Assembly (NCBI GenBank): GCA_021160985.1
Contig: JAGHBN010000045.1
Coordinates: 1 to 12,036 of the forward strand
DNA length: 12,036 nt
From: Thermococcus sp.
GTDB lineage: Archaea; Methanobacteriota_B; Thermococci; Thermococcales; Thermococcaceae
Direction of reading: 5' to 3'
The position numbers were made by a program, and so were the translations under genes. The notes beneath the pieces were generated by a model that saw only the letters and a program-made list of their open reading frames with translations, had not been told where the DNA came from and ran no database searches. The first letter of the stretch is position 1; each line of letters begins with the position of its first letter. Below, piece by piece: positions 7,301 to 12,036 of this stretch.

Positions 7301-7782
7301 ATCTCGAGGGTGGCCCCCCTGTCGTAGGATCCTATCAGGTGGACTTCGTCGGCAACAACGAGCTTAACGTCCTTTATCCATCCCGAGCCGTGCCTCAGGA
7401 GCGAATCGAACTTCTCGGCGGTCGCGACTATTACGTCGTACCTGCCCAACCACTCATCTGTGGAGTCGTAGTCGCCGGTTGTGGCGGCAACTCGGAGCCC
7501 CAGGACTTCCCACTCCTTAAATTCGCGGTATTTTTCCTCGGCCAGGGCTTTGAGGGGGACTAAATAGACCGCCTTGCCGCCCTCACGGAGGAGCTTGTTG
7601 ATCATCACTATCTCGCTAACCAGGGTCTTTCCGCTCGCCGTTGGGATGGCCAGAACCAGGTTTTTCCCCTCCAGCACCCCGCTCCTCAGTGCTTCCGCCT
7701 GGGGGGGATACAGCTCCTCTATTCCCCTCTCTCTGATTATCCTCTTTATCCTCTCATCAACTGGAAGCTCCTCAACTCTCAT
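4393..7782 (-). CDS. hel308: Hel308 (Hjm/Ski2-like) DNA helicase precursor with intein (1129 aa; 726 aa after splicing)
   Basis: ATP-dependent 3'-5' superfamily 2 helicase that acts on branched DNA at stalled replication forks. The Q-motif region YPPQAEAL is at 25-32, Walker A AIPTASGKT at 45-53, DEVH at 145-148, SAT at 176-178 and LVFVNTRR at 242-249. Motif V is split: ATPTL (327-331), then after the intein SAGVNLP (735-741). Motif VI is QQMMGRAGRP (767-776). Winged-helix and ratchet domains follow. Two helix-hairpin-helix segments close the core (LPNIGRKRARALYNAGF around 1053-1069 and VEGIGSKVIEGLF around 1086-1098). The C terminus GTLDEFFK (1122-1129) resembles a PCNA-binding PIP box, as expected for Hjm. 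Extein length (726) fits the family. The ATG at 7782 has GAGG and AGGAG close upstream and a TATA box 37 bases upstream. Activity requires splicing, because the intein interrupts a core motif. The gene is divergent from an unknown 185-residue gene. Confidence 0.96.
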   Translation of the reverse strand: MRVEELPVDERIKRIIRERGIEELYPPQAEALRSGVLEGKNLVLAIPTASGKTLVSEIVMINKLLREGGKAVYLVPLKALAEEKYREFKEWEVLGLRVAATTGDYDSTDEWLGRYDVIVATAEKFDSLLRHGSGWIKDVKLVVADEVHLIGSYDRGATLEMILSHMLGRAQILALSATVGNAEELAEWLDAALVVSDWRPVELRKGVFNHGELLWEDGRIENYPANWESLAVDAVKKGKQALVFVNTRRSAEKEAIALSSKISRLLTKPEKRELEDLIGSIEDNPTTEKLKRALKGGVAFHHAGLRRAERTLIEDAFREGLIKVITATPTLCMHPDTPVITRTGVKKVSELREGDEVLTHRGSFKKVVSPLKRPHRGKMLVIKARGTVPVRVTPEHMVWVVKRIRHKSHYSDGRQVIWWEFEGPEWMTAQELKELVENNDDKKVSYMLLQPIPDHRIEINKIPLRKPVYVSNQFGKTGKLHASTRRTPEFLPLNFETARLLGLWIAEGSTSKTGVIKFDIGSHEDEITEFLTRVIKKYFPSANVVVNDHERNRRVVRFCNKRFAEWLRENIGHRAHEKRIPDVLLFNKSTEVRHGLLRGLIEGDGYVRKDDSQRANYISYTTVSPTLAYQLQLLIGSLGYVSSISRSIRKSGIGKSRKPVYEVKVSGRSYYELLDELCLEVPPKGNRTYNVNTIWNGYLLFKVRSVEEEHYEGDVYNLEVEDDESYSVGFIVHNSAGVNLPSFRVVIRDTKRYSNFGWTDIPVLEIQQMMGRAGRPKYDKVGEAIIVARTEDPERLMEKYIFGKPEKLFSMLSNEQAFRSQMLALITNFGVKTFPELFRFLRKTFYFHQRDDTAPIEHKAKEIVYFLIENEFIDLSTEDEFIPLPFGKRTSHLYIDPMTAKKFKDAFPAIERNPNPLGIFHLIASTPDMGVLNARKKELEDYLDFAYEFEEKLYTNIPYYEEYRFQSFLSQIKTAKVLLDWINEVPEARIYETYNIDPGDLYRILELADWLMYSLIELYKLFEPKEDVLQYLRDLHLRLRHGVREELLELVKLPNIGRKRARALYNAGFRTQHDIMTAKVSELMAVEGIGSKVIEGLFKYFGVEMPEIMKSIKKAEKKNKRGTLDEFFK
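5581..6789 (-). mobile_element. Intein with LAGLIDADG homing endonuclease in Hel308 (403 aa)
   Basis: In-frame protein-splicing element, precursor residues 332-734. It starts with Cys332 in block A (CMHPDTPVI), has block B TPEH (393-396) with the conserved Thr/His, and ends in block F/G with VGFIVHN (728-734). That gives the terminal His733-Asn734 pair followed by Ser735 as the +1 nucleophile, so all residues needed for splicing are present. The endonuclease part carries two dodecapeptide motifs: LLGLWIAEG (500-508, acidic Glu507) and LRGLIEGDG (597-605, acidic Asp604). Both metal-binding acids are kept, so it may still cut. The domain around them is about 200 residues. Base composition is poorer in G+C than the host gene: rows 6301-6420 contain 46 G/C of 120 by hand count, against 38 of 60 at 7201-7260 and 31 of 60 at 4861-4920. 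It interrupts motif V between Leu331 and Ser735. Splicing is inferred, not shown. Confidence 0.95.
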
Positions 7783-7814
7783 ATCCCTCAGCTCCTGGAC
7801 TATTCCTCCGGCGG

Positions 7815-7823
7815 TTTTATATG
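7815..7823. promoter_or_regulatory. TATA box shared by hel308 (-) and the unknown gene (+)
   Basis: Forward strand TTTTATATG, reverse strand CATATAAAA. Its centre is about 34 bases before the forward ATG at 7854 and about 37 bases before the hel308 ATG at 7782. The only other A/T-rich element, ACATATT near 7832-7838, is too close to the forward start to serve as its TATA box. Shared use is inferred from spacing. Confidence 0.55.
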
Positions 7824-7853
7824 CTTATCCCACATATTCAACGGGGGGTAGGC

Positions 7854-8411
7854 ATGAAGGTGAGGGTTCCCTATGTGCTCTTCGAGACGAGGACTGGAAG
7901 GTACGGTGTGGATGCGTACTTTTCGCTGAGGGTGGAGAGGCCAGAGAGGCGTGCAACCCTGATAAGGAAGGCTGAAGATCTGCTACTGGTAAAGGAAAAG
8001 CCAGTGGGGACGCTCCTTGAGTGTGAGTCCGTAGAGGAGTACCTCAGGTCGCTCTTCGTGACCCTCTATGAGCTCAGCGGTGAGAGTTTCAACGAAAGGA
8101 CGCGCCATATGAGGCGGTGGAACATCTGGAGATTCCTTGGGATACCGACCGGCCACCAGCGGCACCTGGACAGGGATGAGGAGCTGGCTAAGAAGGCCCG
8201 GGAGGCCCTGCTGGCTCTGGCGATAATGAGGAAGGTCCTCGGGATAAAGAGCCCCGCAGAGCTGGAGAACAGCTTGGTGAGGCCCAGGGGATATGCGGTC
8301 TTTGAACTGGAGGTGGAGGGCAGGGAAGTCAGCGACCCCATCTACCGGGAGCTGCTCAGAATAGACCCAAACGCGGGAATGGCCCTTCAGTGGCTGATAA
8401 AGAAAATGTAG
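7854..8411 (+). CDS. Unrecognised hypothetical protein, 185 aa, divergent from hel308
   Basis: I do not recognise this family. The product looks soluble: no signal peptide, no membrane segment, one cysteine, and many Arg, Glu and Leu residues. The N-terminal part (about 1-55) looks beta-rich (KVRVPYVLFETRTGRYGVDAYFS). The middle and C-terminal parts look helical, with EEYLRSLFVTLYELSGESF, a basic and aromatic patch RHMRRWNIWRFLGIPTGHQRH (about residues 85-105), and a long amphipathic helix EELAKKAREALLALAIMRKVLG. No catalytic motif is obvious. An in-frame ATG at 7821 is rejected as start because it lies inside the TATA box; from 7854 the spacing to the TATA is normal, although the ribosome binding site (GGGGGGTAGGC) is weak. 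Codon use and base composition resemble the neighbours. The shared promoter hints at joint expression with the helicase, but a functional link is only a guess. It ends ten bases before the convergent oppF. Confidence 0.8.
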   Translation: MKVRVPYVLFETRTGRYGVDAYFSLRVERPERRATLIRKAEDLLLVKEKPVGTLLECESVEEYLRSLFVTLYELSGESFNERTRHMRRWNIWRFLGIPTGHQRHLDRDEELAKKAREALLALAIMRKVLGIKSPAELENSLVRPRGYAVFELEVEGREVSDPIYRELLRIDPNAGMALQWLIKKM

Positions 8412-8421
8412 AATGGAGGAG

Positions 8422-9399
8422 TCATGACTTGGCGTAGAGCCAGCAGGCGACGTAGTGGTCTTTTTCGACCTCAATAAGCGGGGGTTCTTTCTTGTCGCAG
8501 AGCCCGGCCTTGGCAAAGGGACACCTCGGGTGGAAGTGGCATCCCTGGGGCGGGTTTATCGGGCTCGGCGGCTCGCCCTCAACATTCATGCGTTTTGCTT
8601 TGAGCTCCCTTGCCAGGTCGGGGTCGGGTACAGGAATCGCCGAGAGGAGCATCTGGGTGTACGGGTGCAGGGGGTTCTCGAATATCTTCTCAGCCGGGCC
8701 GACTTCCACGAGCTTTCCGAGGTACATCACACCCATCCTGTGGCTCATGTACTTGACGACACCGAGGTCGTGGCTGATGAAGAGGTATGTGAACCCGTAC
8801 TTCTTCTGGAGGTCCTTGAGCATGTTGAGGATGTTCGCCTGAACAGAGACGTCAAGAGCTGAGGTTGGCTCATCGAGCACGATAAACTCCGGCTTGAGGG
8901 CGAGGAGCCTTGCGAGGGCTATCCTCTGCCTCTGTCCGCCCGAGAACTCGTGGGGATAGCGGTAAAGGTGCATCTCGTTGAGGCCGACGCTTTCCAGGAG
9001 CTTTATTACGAACTCCTCGGGATCATCAACCGGGATGCCGTGGAACCGGACGGGCTCCATTATGACTTCAAAGACGGTCTGCCTCGGGTTCAGAGAGGAG
9101 TAGGGGTCCTGGAACATTATCTGGGCCCTTCTCCTGAATTCTTTCATCTCCTCGCCCCTAATCTTTGTGACGTCTTTTCCGTTGAATATTATCTTTCCTG
9201 AAGTTGGCTCTACGAGCCTCAGTATGGTTCTCCCGGTCGTAGTCTTTCCGCAGCCGCTCTCTCCGACGAGACCAAATGTCTCCCCCCTGTTGATCGTGAA
9301 GCTGACGTCGTCAACAGCCTTAACGTAGCCTATCGTTCTGAGGAGTCCCCTGACGGGGAAATACTTCTTGAGGTTCTCAACTTTGAGCAGCGGTTCCAT
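8422..9399 (-). CDS. oppF: Opp/Dpp-type ABC transporter ATP-binding protein OppF (325 aa)
   Basis: One of the two cytoplasmic ATPases that power an Opp/Dpp-type importer. Walker A is GESGCGKT (46-53), the Q-loop Gln is at 97, the signature FSGGQ at 152-156, Walker B IVLDE at 173-177 and the H-loop His at 210. The C-terminal oligopeptide-transporter region has NPLHPYTQ (242-249) and four cysteines at 287, 293, 301 and 319 around HPRCPFA. The start is ambiguous: GTG ATG ATG ATG are consecutive in-frame codons from 9408. The last ATG (9399) is chosen because it lies six bases after GAGGTG, as in oppD. The oppD stop TGA overlaps this ribosome binding site, which favours coupled translation. This is the last gene of the operon and is convergent with the unknown gene. 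Confidence 0.93.
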   Translation of the reverse strand: MEPLLKVENLKKYFPVRGLLRTIGYVKAVDDVSFTINRGETFGLVGESGCGKTTTGRTILRLVEPTSGKIIFNGKDVTKIRGEEMKEFRRRAQIMFQDPYSSLNPRQTVFEVIMEPVRFHGIPVDDPEEFVIKLLESVGLNEMHLYRYPHEFSGGQRQRIALARLLALKPEFIVLDEPTSALDVSVQANILNMLKDLQKKYGFTYLFISHDLGVVKYMSHRMGVMYLGKLVEVGPAEKIFENPLHPYTQMLLSAIPVPDPDLARELKAKRMNVEGEPPSPINPPQGCHFHPRCPFAKAGLCDKKEPPLIEVEKDHYVACWLYAKS

Positions 9400-9405
9400 C
9401 ATCAT

Positions 9406-9411
9406 CACCTC
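9406..9411 (-). promoter_or_regulatory. Ribosome binding site deciding the oppF start
   Basis: The minus strand reads GAGGTG followed by ATGATGATG. With the six-base spacing found for oppD (GGTG, six bases, ATG), the third ATG at 9399 is the best start. The site overlaps the oppD stop codon TGA (9410-9412). Confidence 0.55.
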
Positions 9412-10390
9412 AGTACAGGTGGCAGGCCACGAAGTGGCCGGGTTCGATCTCCTTCAGCTTGGGCACTTCTTTTCTGCATGCCTCGGTCGCGTGGGGACAC
9501 CTCGGGTGGAAGCGGCATCCCTTGGGGGGCTTTATCAGGTTGGGCACCGTTCCCGGTATGGCGTCAAGCCTCTCTATTTTTGCCAGCGGGTTCGGAACTG
9601 CCCTCAGCAGGCCCTGGGTGTACGGATGGAGCGGGTTCTTGAATATCTGGTCAACGGAGCCTATCTCTGCTATTTTACCTGCGTACATGACGGCAACGCG
9701 GTCGGCCATCTCGGCGACCACTCCCATGTTGTGGGTGATGAGTATCAGAGTAGTGTTGTACTCGCGCTTTAACTTGTTCATCAGCTCTAATATCTGGGCC
9801 TGCACCGTGACGTCTAGGGCCGTGGTTGGCTCGTCTGCGATGAGTATCCTGGGGTTGTTGGAGATGCCGGTTCCTATGACTACACGCTGTTTCATACCTC
9901 CGCTCAGTTCGTGGGGATAGTTCTTTACTCTGTTCTCCGGGTCGGGGATGAGAACACGGCGGAGAATGTCAACGGCTTTTCTGAACCCTTCTTTCCAGTC
10001 CTTCACGGTGTTGTGGACGACCATTGCCTCCGCTATCTGGTGGCCGACAGTGTAGAGGGGATCCAGCGAGGCGTGGGGGTCCTGGAATATGTAGGCTACC
10101 TCCTTGCCCCTTATTTTCCTGACCTCCTCCTCGTCCAGTTTTAGCAGGTCTATGGTTGATCCGTCCTCCTTGTGATAGATGACCTTGCCCTTAACGATTC
10201 TGCCCGGGCTCTCTATGAGCTGGGTAAATGCCCTCGATGTTACGCTCTTTCCACAGCCCGTTTCACCAACCAGGGCGAAGGTTTCTCCCTTGTAAACGTC
10301 AAAGGAAACGTCCTCTATTGCCTTGACTATACCCGCATAGGTGTAGAAGTGAACCGTGAGGTCGCGAACTTCAAGGATGGGTTCAGACAT
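9410..10390 (-). CDS. oppD: Opp/Dpp-type ABC transporter ATP-binding protein OppD (326 aa)
   Basis: The second ATPase of the importer, paired with OppF. Walker A is GETGCGKS (42-49), the Q-loop Gln is at 103, the signature LSGGM at 162-166, Walker B LIADE at 183-187 and the H-loop His at 220. The C-terminal region shows NPLHPYTQG (252-260) and cysteines at 292, 298, 305 and 323 in the same pattern as OppF. The signature has Met instead of the Gln of OppF, the usual difference between OppD and OppF in this family. The ATG at 10390 is preferred over an in-frame GTG at 10399, because GGTG lies six bases before the ATG and the GTG is itself part of that site. The gene overlaps the end of oppC by eight bases, so translation is probably coupled. 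Confidence 0.94.
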   Translation of the reverse strand: MSEPILEVRDLTVHFYTYAGIVKAIEDVSFDVYKGETFALVGETGCGKSVTSRAFTQLIESPGRIVKGKVIYHKEDGSTIDLLKLDEEEVRKIRGKEVAYIFQDPHASLDPLYTVGHQIAEAMVVHNTVKDWKEGFRKAVDILRRVLIPDPENRVKNYPHELSGGMKQRVVIGTGISNNPRILIADEPTTALDVTVQAQILELMNKLKREYNTTLILITHNMGVVAEMADRVAVMYAGKIAEIGSVDQIFKNPLHPYTQGLLRAVPNPLAKIERLDAIPGTVPNLIKPPKGCRFHPRCPHATEACRKEVPKLKEIEPGHFVACHLY

Positions 10391-11549
10391 TCTCCTCACC
10401 CTCCTTTTCCATCTGTTCCATCTGCTTCTGTTTCTTCACCTTGAACTCTATGCTACGCCTCATCTTCGGATCGAGGATGTCCCTAAGGGTGTCGCCGAGG
10501 AGGTTCCATCCGAGGGCTACGAGGAGTATCATGAAGCCCGAGAACGTGACTAGCCACCATTTTTCGGGGAAGTACTGGGAGCCGTCGTAGACTATCCTAC
10601 CCCAGTCCGCTATCGGCGGCGTTGCACCAAGGCTGAGGAAGCTCAGGCCGGCCTCCATGAGGATTACTCCACCGAAGTCGAGGGTTATGTAGACCAGTAT
10701 TGGTCCTATTATATTCGGCAGGATGTGCTTGAACATTATCGTTCTTGAGCTCAGTCCTATAGCTTTCGCCGCTTCAACGTAGAGCTTCTCCCTCTCCGTC
10801 AGAGTTGAACCCCTTGTTATCCTCGCATATGCCGGCCACCAGACTATGACCATCGCCAGTATAACCGCCAGCAGCTTTCCGAGGTTTCCTGCCTCCTGAG
10901 GCTGCAGTGCAAATATCTTAAGGAACAGACTCTCAAAGAACTCGTGATTGTTTATGAAGCCCTGGAGCCTCTCTGGAAGGACTGCGGAGAAAGCTATGGC
11001 GAGGATTAACGCGGGGAACGCCAGGAACATGTCGGTTATACGCATTATGAGTTCGTCGATCTTTCCTCCGTAATAGCCCGCTATAAGGCCGAGGATTATG
11101 CCTAGGGGAACTCCAAGGAGTATGACTATTATTGATATCACGAACGATGTCCTTGCTCCGTAGAGGATCAGGCTAACCAAGTCCCTGCCGTAGTGGTCAG
11201 CACCGAGCGGATACGTTATCGTCTTCTCAGAGAACGGGAGGTATGCCTCAGTGCCCGGGGGCGCGAGGTACGTTGACATGTTCTCAAAGACCGGGAAGTA
11301 GCGGTAGCTCCAGGGTGCAATGCTCGGTCCAAAGATGCCGAGGAATATGAACATTCCTATCAGGATCAGGCCGATTAGTCCTGGAGGGGAGCGGTTTAGG
11401 GCGTATAGCATGAGCTTCCACTCTTCCATCTTCGAGCGGTTTTTCTTCTTCCAGTCCTTCTTGAAGAGCGATATGAAGGATGCTATGACATCGACGAGCT
11501 TGTCCGAAAGCCTGTCGAGAATTCCTTTTTTGTACTCTTCCTGTGTCAT
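10383..11549 (-). CDS. oppC: Opp/Dpp-type ABC transporter permease OppC (388 aa)
   Basis: Membrane subunit that forms the translocation path together with OppB. After a charged cytoplasmic N terminus of about 53 residues (FKKDWKKKNRSKMEEW), the first membrane segment is at 56-80. LGADHYGRDL...LYGAR (115-133), typical of the DppC family, precedes a block of hydrophobic segments. The EAA loop that contacts the ATPases is at 259-280 (EAAKAIGLSSRTIMFKHILPN). A final membrane segment is at about 341-361. At 388 residues it is longer than common DppC proteins of about 300. The extra length is in the N terminus, in an external stretch at about 81-112, in the loop at about 191-224 (LPERLQGFINNHEFFESLFL), and in a charged tail KVKKQKQMEQMEKEGEENV. 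The start ATG at 11549 follows GGTGGTGGTAAA. It begins 12 bases after oppB and overlaps oppD by eight bases. Confidence 0.93.
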   Translation of the reverse strand: MTQEEYKKGILDRLSDKLVDVIASFISLFKKDWKKKNRSKMEEWKLMLYALNRSPPGLIGLILIGMFIFLGIFGPSIAPWSYRYFPVFENMSTYLAPPGTEAYLPFSEKTITYPLGADHYGRDLVSLILYGARTSFVISIIVILLGVPLGIILGLIAGYYGGKIDELIMRITDMFLAFPALILAIAFSAVLPERLQGFINNHEFFESLFLKIFALQPQEAGNLGKLLAVILAMVIVWWPAYARITRGSTLTEREKLYVEAAKAIGLSSRTIMFKHILPNIIGPILVYITLDFGGVILMEAGLSFLSLGATPPIADWGRIVYDGSQYFPEKWWLVTFSGFMILLVALGWNLLGDTLRDILDPKMRRSIEFKVKKQKQMEQMEKEGEENV

Positions 11550-11561
11550 TTTACCACCACC

Positions 11562-12036
11562 TCAGTACCTCACCCTCGGGTCGATGACCGCGTACAGTAT
11601 GTCCACTATCAGGTTGGTCGTCACGAATATCAGGGCGAAGATGAAGGTTATTGCCACCACCGCTGGAAAGTCGAGGTTCCTTATGGCGTCGAGGACGTAT
11701 GAACCCATGCCTGGGAGGCCGAATACGGTCTCAGTTATTGGCGTTCCTCCGAGCAACCCACCGAACTGGAGGCCCAGAACCGTTATTATCGGGACGAGGG
11801 CGTTCTTCAGAGCGTGCCTGTATATCCTGAGCTTCGGGACACCCTTGGCTTTGAGGAAGGCCACGTAGTCGCTGCTCAGGGCTTCGAGGAACGAGTTCCT
11901 GACGAACCTTGCCAGAGTCCCTGATCCCGAGAAACCAAGGGTAAAGCCCGGAAGCCAGAGCCTGTGGATGTGCTGGGTGAATGTTGAAAAGTCCCCGGTG
12001 AGAAGTGCGTCGATCATTGGCACATGGAGTATCTCC
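11562..12036 (-). CDS. oppB: Opp/Dpp-type ABC transporter permease OppB, C-terminal 157 residues (5' end outside window)
   Basis: Partial permease; the reading frame continues past the right edge (EILHVPMIDALL...), and the GTG at 12023 is internal, not a start. The visible part has LWLPGFTLGFSGSGTLARFVRNS, typical of the DppB family. The EAA-like coupling loop follows (EALSSDYVAFLKAKGVPKLRIYRHALKN), then FGGLLGGTPITETVFGLPGMG with the conserved ETVF-x-x-PG-x-G. Two membrane segments and the usual C terminus IDPRVRY complete it. About half of a usual ~320-residue protein is present. Together with OppC it forms the membrane channel; the solute-binding protein gene is expected further to the right. 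Confidence 0.93.
   Translation of the reverse strand, partial: EILHVPMIDALLTGDFSTFTQHIHRLWLPGFTLGFSGSGTLARFVRNSFLEALSSDYVAFLKAKGVPKLRIYRHALKNALVPIITVLGLQFGGLLGGTPITETVFGLPGMGSYVLDAIRNLDFPAVVAITFIFALIFVTTNLIVDILYAVIDPRVRY

Noticed and set aside
4393..7782. Hel308 as a fusion or misassembled gene because of its 1129-residue length
   Set aside because: The extra 403 residues have precise intein borders and splicing residues, and removing them restores a normal-length helicase with intact motif V.
7821..7853. Upstream in-frame ATG that would add 11 residues to the unknown 185-residue protein
   Set aside because: It lies inside the TATA box and upstream of any plausible transcription start; the ATG at 7854 has correct spacing.
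12021..12023. GTG as a start codon for oppB
   Set aside because: The reading frame continues upstream without a stop to the window edge and the product would lack the N-terminal half of the permease.
1..12036. CRISPR array, insertion sequence, rRNA or tRNA genes
   Set aside because: No repeat-spacer periodicity, transposase, terminal inverted repeats or structured RNA was seen on reading through both strands.

Overview
The window looks like chromosomal DNA of a hyperthermophilic euryarchaeon of the order Thermococcales, most likely Thermococcus. The evidence is a Hel308 helicase with an inserted intein, the archaea-specific families UPF0200 and UPF0201, Lys/Glu-rich thermophile-type proteins, GGTG-type ribosome binding sites, and TATA boxes (TTTATA or TTTTTTAA type) centred about 34-38 bases before most start codons. 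Genes are packed tightly and no stretch longer than about 90 bases lacks a coding sequence.

Left part (1-4310): on the minus strand, reading right to left, are a UPF0200 P-loop kinase-like protein, the UPF0201 RNA-binding-fold protein, molybdopterin molybdotransferase (moeA) and seryl-tRNA synthetase (serS, which runs off the left edge). A GufA-type ZIP metal transporter lies on the plus strand between UPF0200 and UPF0201. It shares one symmetric TATA box with UPF0201 and overlaps the 3' end of UPF0200 by 57 bases, which suggests a later insertion into a once-adjacent UPF0200/UPF0201 pair.

Middle (4393-8411): the DNA repair and fork-remodelling helicase hel308 (minus) carries a 403-residue intein with a LAGLIDADG homing endonuclease placed exactly in helicase motif V. 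The precursor is 1129 residues; after splicing the helicase would be 726 residues. A 185-residue protein that I do not recognise is transcribed divergently from hel308, again from what looks like a single shared TATA box.

Right part (8422-12036): the distal part of an Opp/Dpp-type ABC importer operon on the minus strand, order oppB (partial, off the right edge)-oppC-oppD-oppF. The genes are overlapping or nearly abutting, so they are probably translationally coupled. The solute-binding protein and the operon promoter must lie to the right of the window. Substrate is peptide or oligosaccharide; the sequence here cannot decide.

The most interesting points are the intein in motif V, the two divergent gene pairs that each share one TATA box, the unknown gene paired with hel308, and the ZIP gene that splits UPF0200 from UPF0201. 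I see no CRISPR array, insertion sequence, rRNA or tRNA, and no clear sign of a new multi-gene defence system.
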